Shown in pieces: positions 53,499-61,353 of a stretch of 61,353 nucleotides of DNA. How positions within the stretch are numbered: the first letter of the stretch is position 1; the number at the start of each line of letters is the position of its first letter. Made by a program: the position numbers and the translations under genes. Below the pieces are notes generated by a model. The model had not been told where the DNA came from and did not search any database. It was given only the letters and a program-made list of their open reading frames with translations. Origin of the DNA: an uncultured Lachnospiraceae bacterium (GTDB lineage: Bacteria > Bacillota > Clostridia > Lachnospirales > Lachnospiraceae); the NCBI GenBank assembly GCA_910586095.1, contig CAJUHQ010000005.1:1-61353 (forward strand). The letters are read 5' to 3'.

Positions 53499-54501
53499 CT
53501 GCGGCTCCTTTCTCCAGTTGCTCCTTCTGGTTTAGCCAGCACTGTGTATAATGAATTTCTCCAAAATTGGTGACGGGTGGCATTTCGCGCAAGCAAATTT
53601 TCATGCAAGCTTCGCATCTAGGGGCAAACGGACAGCCTTTTGGCGGATTTAACAGATCTACCGGCGTTCCCTCAATCGGGATCAATCTCTCATGCTCCTT
53701 AGTGTCCAGTCTAGGAATCGATCGAATCAATCCCTTTGTATACTGATGTCTAGGATGATAAAAAATATCCTCAGCCGTACCATACTCAACAATCTTTCCG
53801 GCATACATAACTGCAATGCGCTCACACATGCTGGCAACAACACCCAGATCATGTGTAATCATAATAATTGCCATCCCTAACTTATCCTTGAGTTCCATCA
53901 TCAGTTCTAGAATCTGCGCCTGAATTGTCACGTCAAGCGCTGTAGTTGGTTCATCTGCAATCAAAAGCTTTGGTTCACAGGCAAGCGCCATTGCAATCAT
54001 AACTCTCTGGCGCATCCCGCCAGACAACTCATGTGGATGCTGTTTTAACCGCTTTTCAGGCTCATTAATCCCAACCAACTCTAGCAACTCTTTTGCGCGT
54101 GCCTTTGCCTGTGTTTTATTTTTATCTGTATGGAGTAAAATCGCCTCCATAATTTGATTTCCTATCGTATAGACGGGATTTAAACTTGTCATAGGGTCCT
54201 GGAAAATAATAGATATCTCATTTCCACGAATTTTGCGCATCTCTTTGTCTGACATAGTCTCGATCTGATGTCCATTGAAATACAGGCTTCCACCAACTAG
54301 CTTTCCTGGATGTGCTGTCAACCCCATCAAGCTGTACGCTGTCACAGACTTGCCGGAGCCGCTCTCTCCCACAATCCCCAATACTTCTCCTTCCTTTAAA
54401 CGGATGGAGACATCATTCAATGCCTTAACTTCTCCTGCTGGGGTGAAAAAAGAAAGCCGTTCATTTTTTATATCAACAAGATATTCCTGCATACTAGTCA
54501 T
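53491..54501 (-). CDS. oppD: Oligopeptide ABC transporter ATP-binding protein OppD
   Basis: 336 residues; an internal ATG at 54492 is an equally good start. Walker A LGIVGESGSGKSVTAYSLMG, Q-loop SIIFQDPMTSLNPVY, signature LSGGMRQRVMIAMAL, Walker B KLLIADEPTTALDVT, H-loop MITHDLGVVASMCE. The C-terminal Cys-rich segment (GCPFAPRCEACMKICLRE) is typical. It forms the ATPase pair with OppF on the cytoplasmic face of OppBC. Confidence 0.93.
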   Translation of the reverse strand: MTSMQEYLVDIKNERLSFFTPAGEVKALNDVSIRLKEGEVLGIVGESGSGKSVTAYSLMGLTAHPGKLVGGSLYFNGHQIETMSDKEMRKIRGNEISIIFQDPMTSLNPVYTIGNQIMEAILLHTDKNKTQAKARAKELLELVGINEPEKRLKQHPHELSGGMRQRVMIAMALACEPKLLIADEPTTALDVTIQAQILELMMELKDKLGMAIIMITHDLGVVASMCERIAVMYAGKIVEYGTAEDIFYHPRHQYTKGLIRSIPRLDTKEHERLIPIEGTPVDLLNPPKGCPFAPRCEACMKICLREMPPVTNFGEIHYTQCWLNQKEQLEKGAADE

Positions 54502-54510
54502 CCGCCTTTC

Positions 54511-55557
54511 CTAATGTTTTAATTTGGGATCAAATGCATCCCTAAGTCCATCACCTAACAGATTAAAGCTCAAAATAATCAAACTAATCAAAGCCGCCGG
54601 AATAAAGAGCAAATATGGATATGTATTGATACCATTTAGGGCATCGCTAGCAAGACTTCCCAGAGAGGGAAGTGGTACAGCGACTCCCATACCTAAAAAG
54701 CTTAGAAAACTCTCTGTAAAAATGGAGGATGGAATCTGAAGTGTAGTAGTTACAATCAATGTACCAATACAGTTGGTCAACAAATGCTTTTTGATAATCT
54801 TGCCATTACCAACACCCAGTGCGCGTGCTGCCGTAACATATTCACTTTCCTTGAGCGTCAAGATCTGGCTTCTTACCATACGTGCCATTCCAACCCAATA
54901 GAGCAGGGCAAACACCACAAAAATACTAATTAGATTTTCTCCAACCACCCCGACCCATGCAAATCCAGGAACCGCCTTCAAACTTTCCAATGGCGCCTTT
55001 AATGCAAAGGACAACAATACAATCAAGAGAATATCGGGTATCGTATAGATAATATCGACTATACGCATCATAATCAAATCGACCCATCCGCCAAAAAAGG
55101 CTGCCACAGATCCATATAAAGATCCAATCACCAATATAATTGCAGTTGCGATCAAACCAACTAACAAAGAAATACGGCTTCCCACCATGACGCGGATAGC
55201 ATAGTCACGTCCCATCTTATCTGTTCCAAAAATGTGCGGAAATACTTTCTCTCCTGCATCAATTCGCGCTTGCTCCTGCTCAGAGTACTCCATTGGTGCC
55301 AAGTGATTGGCTCCCTTCATTTGCTCCTTGTAGCTATAGGGATAAAACATAGGAACAATAAAGGAAAAAATCATAATTAGGATAATAATCACAAGGCTTA
55401 CCATCGCCACTTTATTCTTGACAAAACGGCGCATACCATCCTTCCAAAAGCTGACACTCTCGCGCATAATTACTTGACTTTGCTTTTCTTCCTCGGTAGC
55501 AAGAATAAAATCTTCTGGATTTAATTTTAATTGAAAACTCAATGAATTCTGCTTCAT
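54511..55557 (-). CDS. oppC: Oligopeptide ABC transporter permease OppC
   Basis: 348 residues, start after AAGGAG. An N-terminal cytoplasmic tail leads to six membrane helices. The segment FPHIFGTDKMGRDYAIRVMV is the conserved extracytoplasmic OppC motif, and the EAA loop reads YVTAARALGVGNGKIIKKHL. It forms the channel with OppB. It sits 12 bp after oppB and 9 bp before oppD. Confidence 0.92.
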   Translation of the reverse strand: MKQNSLSFQLKLNPEDFILATEEEKQSQVIMRESVSFWKDGMRRFVKNKVAMVSLVIIILIMIFSFIVPMFYPYSYKEQMKGANHLAPMEYSEQEQARIDAGEKVFPHIFGTDKMGRDYAIRVMVGSRISLLVGLIATAIILVIGSLYGSVAAFFGGWVDLIMMRIVDIIYTIPDILLIVLLSFALKAPLESLKAVPGFAWVGVVGENLISIFVVFALLYWVGMARMVRSQILTLKESEYVTAARALGVGNGKIIKKHLLTNCIGTLIVTTTLQIPSSIFTESFLSFLGMGVAVPLPSLGSLASDALNGINTYPYLLFIPAALISLIILSFNLLGDGLRDAFDPKLKH

Positions 55558-55569
55558 TTAGGTTGCTCC

Positions 55570-56487
55570 TTACTTCAATTTAATACGTGGGTCAACTATT
55601 TTGTATACAAGATCCACCAACACATTCATTACAACGATCAACGTTGCAAGAAAAATAGTCGTTCCCATAATCAGCGTATAATCACGCCCGCTAATCGCTC
55701 CAATAAACTCTCCCCCAAGCCCTGGAATAACAAAAATCTTTTCTACGACAAAGCTTCCTGTCACAGTGTACGCCAACATAGGACCTACATACGTAACAAC
55801 TGGAAGAATCGCATTTCGCAAAGCATGCTTAAATAAAATCCAAAAACCAGATACACCCTTTGCTTTGGCTGTTCGCATATAATCTTGTTCTAACACATCC
55901 AACATGGAAGAACGCATCAGACGCATAATATAGGCTGTAGGATAAAAGGCGAGTGCAATCACTGGCATAATATAATGCTTCCAGCTTGACAAGCCCATTG
56001 TTGGAAGCCATTTTAGATGAACTCCAAACAAATACATCAACAATGTACAGATTACAAAGCTTGGCACCGCAATTCCACAGGTGGATACCACACTAATCAA
56101 ACTGTCAAGAAACTTTCCCCTCTTTAGAGCTGCCATACATCCTAATGGAATTCCCAGACACAGCGCCGTCAAAACAGAAATTCCTCCTAGTCTAGCCGAC
56201 ACCGGAAACTTCATGGTAATGATCGACATCACAGTACGCCCTCTTTGTTTGAGGCTATCCCCAAAATCACCATGTAGCGCATCACTCATATATGTAAAAT
56301 ACCTTTGTAACAGGGGCTTGTCCAAACCATATTTTGCCTCTAATGCGGCTGTAGCCTGCGGACTAATTGCTTTCTCCGACAAAAATGGCCCACCAGGTAC
56401 CATGTTCATCAAAAAGAATGTAATCGTAGCCACCGCCCAGACTGTCACAACTGCCAGTAGTATTCGTTTTATCATATACTTTACCAT
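55570..56487 (-). CDS. oppB: Oligopeptide ABC transporter permease OppB
   Basis: 305 residues, start after AAGGAG. Six membrane helices beginning IKRILLAVVTVWAVATITFF, the family motif LGLDKPLL-like AKYGLDKPLLQRYFTYM, and the EAA loop DYMRTAKAKGVSGFWILFKH. First gene of the oppBCDFA operon. Its ribosome site lies only a few bases after a terminator-like hairpin in the leader. Confidence 0.93.
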   Translation of the reverse strand: MVKYMIKRILLAVVTVWAVATITFFLMNMVPGGPFLSEKAISPQATAALEAKYGLDKPLLQRYFTYMSDALHGDFGDSLKQRGRTVMSIITMKFPVSARLGGISVLTALCLGIPLGCMAALKRGKFLDSLISVVSTCGIAVPSFVICTLLMYLFGVHLKWLPTMGLSSWKHYIMPVIALAFYPTAYIMRLMRSSMLDVLEQDYMRTAKAKGVSGFWILFKHALRNAILPVVTYVGPMLAYTVTGSFVVEKIFVIPGLGGEFIGAISGRDYTLIMGTTIFLATLIVVMNVLVDLVYKIVDPRIKLK

Positions 56488-56505
56488 ACTAAAGTCTCCT
56501 TCTTT

Positions 56506-56537
56506 AAAAAAATAGAAAGCTTTATCTTTTGGCTTTC
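56506..56537 (-). terminator. Terminator-like hairpin in the opp leader
   Basis: GAAAGC/GCTTTC with 11-nt loop followed by TATTTTTTT on the minus strand, ending about four bases before the oppB ribosome site. With the promoter about 110 bp upstream it could act as an attenuator, though the stem is short. Confidence 0.5.
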
Positions 56538-56648
56538 CATCGCATTTTCCAAAATATAAAAATTTTCAGATAAAAACTTTTTCAAATGAAAAAAACAAAA
56601 AAACCATTTGTTATACGAAAACTCCATTGTTCCCGCAACGCTTTTAAC

Positions 56649-56677
56649 ATAATACAAACAATTTATTCATTTGTCAA
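56649..56677 (-). promoter_or_regulatory. Predicted promoter of the oppBCDFA operon
   Basis: TTGACA, 17-bp spacer, TATTAT on the minus strand, 162 bp upstream of the oppB ATG. Perfect -35 and near-consensus -10. Confidence 0.8.
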
Positions 56678-57051
56678 GTTTCTCATTGATTTTTCCTTGA
56701 TTTTACATATACCATTCACTTATTTTGCAAATTTATAATCATCCATCTTAATCATTTTTTCTGTTTATATCTTCTATAATTAATATATATTTTTGATATA
56801 CATAGTAATATTTACTTATAAATTTTAATTATTTTTTACATAAAACGCCTTATTATTGTTTTAAAATTTTCCTATTATTAACAAAAGGCCAAAATCGTAC
56901 TGAAGAAGAAACGCAAAACCTAAAAAGAGGTCTATTTTTTTCTATAATGCAACTAAAAAACTGCAAACAGTATACATTTTTCATGGACAAACAATTGCAT
57001 AAATCCCAAAATATGCCGCATCCTATTCTAATAGTAGTTATTTAGTAGTTA
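56678..57051. other. AT-rich spacer between divergent transporter operons
   Basis: About 370 bp without a gene. It holds long A/T runs only. The two divergent promoters lie at its edges. No clear shared operator was seen. Confidence 0.6.
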
Positions 57052-57079
57052 TTGACAAACCGCAAGATTTATGTATAAT
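57052..57079 (+). promoter_or_regulatory. Predicted promoter of the second peptide-transport operon
   Basis: TTGACA, 16-bp spacer, TATAAT. Both hexamers match the consensus. It lies about 240 bp before the binding-protein ATG. Confidence 0.85.
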
Positions 57080-57088
57080 AAAAATTAG

Positions 57089-57167
57089 TTGTTCGCGCAG
57101 AATGGACAATTGTATCTACCAATAGGACATAAGTGCAATGGACAAAAATGTCTATAGGCACTTTTTT
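57089..57167 (+). promoter_or_regulatory. Structured leader with intrinsic terminator (attenuator or riboswitch candidate)
   Basis: Directly after the promoter: a TTGTTC/GGACAA hairpin (57089-57109), then AAGTGC/GCACTT with an inner GGACA/TGTCT pair and a run of T (57131-57167), an intrinsic terminator. An alternative pairing of 57119-57130 with 57148-57158 (CCAATAGGACAT with ATGTCTATAGG) would disrupt it. Mutually exclusive helices before the gene suggest regulated termination. No known riboswitch class was recognised. Confidence 0.6.
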
Positions 57168-57317
57168 ACTTATAACGTGGTTTTCCCCTTTGCATGTTTT
57201 GTACCCTAAACAATAGCGGAAACATCCATGCGTGAGGTTAAACAATATTTATGAACCGGAAAATCACCGCTTTTGCGGCTTTAGCATTTTCCAAAAAAGA
57301 AGGAGGACAATTTTGTT

Positions 57318-59552
57318 ATGAAAACCAGAGCAAAAGTACTTGCTGTGCTACTGGCGGGGACTATGATAGCCAGCTCCCTGACAGCCTGCGGCAACAAACC
57401 ATCAGATCCGGCACCTACGGATACTGCTCAAACAACCCCCCCGTCTGAGTCATCGGGAGATTCAGACGAAACTTCTACACAGGCTCCAGAAGAGGAGAAT
57501 GTTGACTTATCCGCCATGAGTTACGATGAGGCATCATCCTACATCTACGAACAAAACTTAGGCGAATTCTACTCAATATACCAAGAAGCTAAACAAGAGG
57601 TTGACAATCTCTCCAAGCGTTATGCTATGATGGCAGTCGCTGAGGCTAAGCTTTTGGAGTCAGGTGTTCTAAATCCACAAACTTCACAGGGTGGAGCCTA
57701 TGCAATGACCAGACTTGCACCTTATACCAAATCTTCTGTTATGTGGGGTTCTGATGAGTACCGTTTTCACAATGCAGTGGTAACCAAAGATCTTATCAAA
57801 GCCTCTGATTATTCTGCAATGAAAGAAAAATGGGCAGAGTTAAGAGGTACAGGTACTTATGAAGAGTGGGTAAAATCTTATTTGCAAGAACAAGGATACG
57901 ACTTAAAAGATTCTTATTCTTATCACAACTATGGATCTGATCCTACAACATGGGATGTTCTTTCTACCAGCCAAACCGTTGATATTTATGCGTTGGTCAA
58001 CACCTATGATGGTCTTTTAGAGTATGATATGGAAAATGTACAACAACCCGCGTTGGCAACAGGCTATGAAGTATCTGACGACGGTTTGACCTATACCTTC
58101 CATATTCGCGAAGGTGTTGAGTGGGTTGATTCCCAAGGTAGAAAAGTAGCTGATGTCAAGGCTGACGACTTCGTTGCAGGTTTACAACATATGATGGATG
58201 CCGCTGGTGGACTTGAGTATTTGATTGAGGGCGTAATTGTCAATGCATCTGAATATATTTCTGGTGAAGTGACAGACTTTAGTCAAGTAGGTGTGAAGGC
58301 TGTCGATGATTACACATTAGAATACACACTAGAGACTCCTACTCCATTTTTCACCACGATGTTAGGTTATAGTGTATTTGCACCTTTAAGCAGAGATTAC
58401 TATACATCCCAGGGCGGAAAGTTTGGTATGATGGACTATGATTCTTCTGCAACAGACTATACTTATGGTAAATCTCCTGACAATATTGCCTATTGTGGTC
58501 CTTTCTTAGTGACAAACTATACTTCTAAAAATGTAATCGTGTTTACAGCAAACGAGAAGTATTGGAATAAGGACAATGTTAATATTCACTCTATGTCATG
58601 GCCTTATCAAGACCAGTCTGATGCCACCAAGATGTACAATGACATCAAAAACAGCGTTCTCGACTCCACTGCCTTAAACACTTCAGAAGTAGAGTCTGCA
58701 AAAGCTGATGGTATGTTTGATGAATATTCTTATATTAGTGATACAACAAGCTCTACTTTCTCACTCTACTATAATCTCTATCGTACTGCTTATGCAAACA
58801 GCAATGACGAGACTAAGGTAGTATCTGTTCTTACAGACGAAGAAAAAGAGTTAGCCAATGCAGCACTGGGAAATGCTAATTTCCGTCTGGCAGTTTCTTT
58901 CTCAATGGATAAGGCAGCGCGGCAGGCACAGCGTGTTGGCGAGGACCTAAAGTACATTAGACTTCGCAACACTTATACTCCTGGTAATTTCGTAACATTA
59001 GAAGAAGATGTAACAATTGACATTAATGGTACTGCAACCACATTTGCAGCAGGCACCAATTATGGTGAGATTGTTCAAGCACAGCTCGATGCCGATGGAA
59101 TTCCCATCAAGGCATATGACAAAACTGCTAACGACGGCATTGGCAGCAGTGATGGTTATGATGGATGGTACAATCCTGACAATGCAGTAACTTTCTTGAA
59201 CAAAGCTATCGAAGAATTAGCAGCACAAGGATACACTATTGACGAAAATAATCCTGTTCGTCTGGAGCTTCCTTATACATCCAGCATTGAGTGGTGTACC
59301 AATCAGGCAAACGCTCTCAAACAGTCCGTTGAAAAAGCACTAGGAGGAAAAGTTATCCTTGTTTTAGCTGATGGTGCTGATTCAAATGAGTGGTACTACA
59401 CAGGATACTATACTGATTATGGCTATGAGGCAAACTACAACATCACAGACGTATCTGGATGGGGCGCTGACTTTGGTGATCCTTCCACATATCTCGATAC
59501 GTTCTTACCTGATTATGCAGGCTATGTAACTAAGAGTCTTGGTATTTTCTAA
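57318..59552 (+). CDS. Peptide-binding lipoprotein of a second opp-type transporter
   Basis: 744 residues, start after AAGGAGG. Lipoprotein signal (KTRAKVLAVLLAGTMIASSL, lipobox LTACG), a Pro-Thr-Ser-rich linker, and a solute-binding family 5 fold (YEVSDDGLTYTFHIREGVEW, ADDFVAGLQHMMDA, NFRLAVSFSMDKAARQAQRV, DVSGWGADFGDPSTYLDTFL). It is much longer than the usual 520-600 residues, with extra N-terminal helical sequence (about 50-150). Ligand is probably an oligopeptide. A permease gene follows after 76 bp. Confidence 0.9.
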   Translation: MKTRAKVLAVLLAGTMIASSLTACGNKPSDPAPTDTAQTTPPSESSGDSDETSTQAPEEENVDLSAMSYDEASSYIYEQNLGEFYSIYQEAKQEVDNLSKRYAMMAVAEAKLLESGVLNPQTSQGGAYAMTRLAPYTKSSVMWGSDEYRFHNAVVTKDLIKASDYSAMKEKWAELRGTGTYEEWVKSYLQEQGYDLKDSYSYHNYGSDPTTWDVLSTSQTVDIYALVNTYDGLLEYDMENVQQPALATGYEVSDDGLTYTFHIREGVEWVDSQGRKVADVKADDFVAGLQHMMDAAGGLEYLIEGVIVNASEYISGEVTDFSQVGVKAVDDYTLEYTLETPTPFFTTMLGYSVFAPLSRDYYTSQGGKFGMMDYDSSATDYTYGKSPDNIAYCGPFLVTNYTSKNVIVFTANEKYWNKDNVNIHSMSWPYQDQSDATKMYNDIKNSVLDSTALNTSEVESAKADGMFDEYSYISDTTSSTFSLYYNLYRTAYANSNDETKVVSVLTDEEKELANAALGNANFRLAVSFSMDKAARQAQRVGEDLKYIRLRNTYTPGNFVTLEEDVTIDINGTATTFAAGTNYGEIVQAQLDADGIPIKAYDKTANDGIGSSDGYDGWYNPDNAVTFLNKAIEELAAQGYTIDENNPVRLELPYTSSIEWCTNQANALKQSVEKALGGKVILVLADGADSNEWYYTGYYTDYGYEANYNITDVSGWGADFGDPSTYLDTFLPDYAGYVTKSLGIF

Positions 59553-59628
59553 TACCATCTTCATTGTGCAAAGGGGAATGGATATAATGTCCATCCCCCT
59601 TTGCAGCAGATAAAGAGTGGATAATCTT

Positions 59629-61200
59629 ATGGCAAAATATTTATTAAAACGCTTATTTCACGGGCTGCTTTCTGTCATTGTTGTTGTGATGTTAATTATG
59701 ATTATGATTTATTCTCTATTGGATCGAAACCTGATTTTCGCGCAGGATAGTGTCTACTCCCATCAGCAAAACAACCAAAAAGTAGCTTACAGATATCAAA
59801 AGTGGGAAGAATATGGATATCTAGATTATGTGACATACTCAGACTATCTCAATACCTTAACTGCTAACGGCGAAATCGATGAGGAAACTCGCTCCGCAGC
59901 AGTAGGATTTGGAAGAACTCCAGATAAGGACTCGGACATTGTAAAAGAGTATGTAGAAAAATTTACAAATTACTATCAATCCCAAGGTTATACTATAAAC
60001 CGTCTAGATGCCGTCTTAATGGGCGGAAAAAAATATGCGAATGGTGGACAGCAGCAGCTTTTCGCCTACAAAGATATTCCGTTGACACATCGTCTATGGA
60101 ATTATTTTGCTGGAATTTTTTCTATTGACAATATTCATGAAATTGAGAATGATGTAGGGAAACGTGGTATTTCCCTTACTTTATATGATCCTGCTTATGG
60201 TGGGAATAAATTTTCACCGGCTATTATTGGAAATGGAACACGACACAAATATCTGTTTTATTGTGATTCTACATTTCCCTTTATACACCAAAATATTTTA
60301 ACGATTCGTCTTGGCACCTCCTATACAGTAAACACAGGTGTGGATGTATTTACTACCATGACCAAAACGCAAGGTTCCTATGTGGCATCGCCTGTCACTT
60401 ATCCAACTGGTCTTGTGGAAGACAGTGCAGATGATCTACATTCTGCCACTTATCTCGCCGATTCTTTGCATACAAGCCTACTCTATGAAGAGCGATACAC
60501 AGATGACTATACCATTGTAGACACCGTAAAGGGTGGGTACTCCAAAATGGGTTACTCCTTCTTAATTGGTATTATTGCTGTTATTTTAGCCTATTCTATT
60601 GGTGTTCCACTCGGAATCGCAATGGCGCGTAAAAAAGATAAACTCATTGACAAGATTGGGACATTGTACATTATCTTTATTATTGCAGTTCCTTCTCTAG
60701 CATATATCTTTCTGTTTAAAGCAATGGGTGGTCGATTAGGTTTGCCTACCACATTCGATATGGATACGACTAACAAACTTGTGTATGTTCTTCCCATCGT
60801 TTCCTTGGCACTTCCACAGATTGCAAATCTGATGAAGTGGCTGCGCCGTTATATGATCGATCAAATGAATGCGGACTATGTTAAATTTGCTCGTGCCGGC
60901 GGCCTATCAGAAAATGAAATATTTACAAAGCATATTTTAAAAAATGCTGCGATTCCTATTATTCATGGTATTCCTTTAAGTATTCTGGGCTGTCTGACAG
61001 GTGCTATTATTACAGAACGTGTGTATGTTGTTCCTGGTGCAGGAAACCTATTGACTGAAGCTATCAATAAATATGACAACGGCGTAATTGTTGGTGTTTC
61101 TTTGTTTTATGCGATCCTGAGTGTGGTTTCTATTATATTAGGAGATATCTTAATGTCTATGGTTGACCCACGGATTTCTTTTTCTAATAAAGGACGCTAA
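59629..61200 (+). CDS. OppB-type permease with large extracytoplasmic insert
   Basis: 523 residues from the ATG at 59629; a GTG at 59617 is an alternative, and the ribosome site is weak. Helix 1 (LLKRLFHGLLSVIVVVMLIM) is followed by about 270 soluble residues before the remaining helices (YSFLIGIIAVILAYSIGVPL onward). The EAA loop reads DYVKFARAGGLSENEIFTKH and the end is SMVDPRISF. Ordinary OppB is about 305 residues, so the insert is extra and probably faces the outside near the large binding protein. The partner permease and ATPases should lie beyond the window. Confidence 0.88.
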   Translation: MAKYLLKRLFHGLLSVIVVVMLIMIMIYSLLDRNLIFAQDSVYSHQQNNQKVAYRYQKWEEYGYLDYVTYSDYLNTLTANGEIDEETRSAAVGFGRTPDKDSDIVKEYVEKFTNYYQSQGYTINRLDAVLMGGKKYANGGQQQLFAYKDIPLTHRLWNYFAGIFSIDNIHEIENDVGKRGISLTLYDPAYGGNKFSPAIIGNGTRHKYLFYCDSTFPFIHQNILTIRLGTSYTVNTGVDVFTTMTKTQGSYVASPVTYPTGLVEDSADDLHSATYLADSLHTSLLYEERYTDDYTIVDTVKGGYSKMGYSFLIGIIAVILAYSIGVPLGIAMARKKDKLIDKIGTLYIIFIIAVPSLAYIFLFKAMGGRLGLPTTFDMDTTNKLVYVLPIVSLALPQIANLMKWLRRYMIDQMNADYVKFARAGGLSENEIFTKHILKNAAIPIIHGIPLSILGCLTGAIITERVYVVPGAGNLLTEAINKYDNGVIVGVSLFYAILSVVSIILGDILMSMVDPRISFSNKGR

Positions 61201-61353
61201 ACCATTAAGAAAGACTAAGGCTGCAAAAAACACAGCCTAAGTCTTTCTAAATGGTTTGGAAGAACGCAAGGACAGCGTTCTTCACAGATTACCATTTTGG
61301 CTGCAAAAAACACAGCCTAAGTCTTTCTAAATGGTTTGGAAGAACGCAAGGAC
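61201..61353. repeat. Tandem hairpin repeats at the window edge
   Basis: A 55-bp unit (61219-61273) recurs at 61299-61353, a period of 80 bp, and may continue past the edge. The first hairpin is very long: ACCATT.AGAAAGACT.AGGCTG pairs with its complement around loop CAAAAAACA, with two A-A mismatches (61201-61255). A second stem GAAGAACGC/GCGTTCTTC follows. It may terminate the permease transcript, but there is no long U-tract. Confidence 0.85.

Noticed and set aside
57089..57167. Purine riboswitch
   Set aside because: A UCUACC stretch resembles its J2/3 segment, but P1 would overlap the -10 box, loop sequences do not match, and the downstream genes are peptide transporters.

Overview
The window looks like a chromosomal segment of a low-GC anaerobic Firmicute, most likely a Lachnospiraceae-type clostridium. 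The grounds are strong AGGAGG-type ribosome binding sites, AT-rich intergenic DNA, a rubredoxin-fused flavin reductase, a YlmH-like S4 protein and clostridial-style opp operons. No rRNA or tRNA gene was recognised, so the taxon is an inference.

Left part (1-27.0 kb, all minus strand): a surface-polysaccharide cluster, open at the left edge. It contains glycosyltransferases (DUF5672, GT2, Caps_synth/GT32-like), two polysaccharide pyruvyl transferases, a nonulosonate-type module (NeuB/SpsE synthase, a CMP-sugar synthetase fused to a PseG/SpsG-like domain, an SDR, an SpsF-DegT fusion, an epimerase), a DRE-TIM aldolase coupled to a second CMP-transferase, three DUF115/Maf-like domains, a methyltransferase, a CatB-like acetyltransferase, and a phospho-decoration module (LicC-like cytidylyltransferase fused to a PLP enzyme, LicD, GDPD, a TagD-MocA fusion, and a TagF-like transferase fused to a beta-propeller). 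The predicted product is an acidic, phosphorylated, pyruvylated surface glycan. One methyltransferase gene is out of frame by one base in a seven-G tract.

Switch region (27.0-31.4 kb): upstream of the cluster lie a structured 413-bp leader, a TnpB-like gene that has lost all three RuvC catalytic acids, and a tyrosine recombinase gene enclosed by a perfect 28-bp inverted repeat. A good sigma-A-type promoter sits just inside the repeat. It now points away from the cluster into a hairpin, and inversion would aim it at the TnpB-like gene and the glycan operon. This looks like a self-encoded invertible promoter next to a nuclease-dead, possibly RNA-guided regulator. It is the most interesting part of the window.

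Middle part (31.4-44.6 kb): mixed housekeeping and accessory genes: TIM-barrel isomerase, MATE exporter, YlmH-like protein, two SMI1/KNR4 proteins, a GNAT gene split by a 151-bp palindromic element, an XRE regulator, a complete two-component system with an exported neighbour, and an orphan kinase whose start lies in a triplicated 65-bp repeat. A family of modular hairpin repeats recurs here and inside the glycan cluster.

Right part (44.6-61.4 kb): a GH2 glycosidase, an M19 dipeptidase, a high-molecular-weight rubredoxin, a nucleotidyltransferase, the oppBCDFA operon (minus strand) and a divergent second peptide-transport operon (plus strand: binding protein, then a permease with a very large extracytoplasmic insert). 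Both transporter operons have clear promoters and terminator-like hairpins in their leaders. The window ends inside tandem hairpin repeats.
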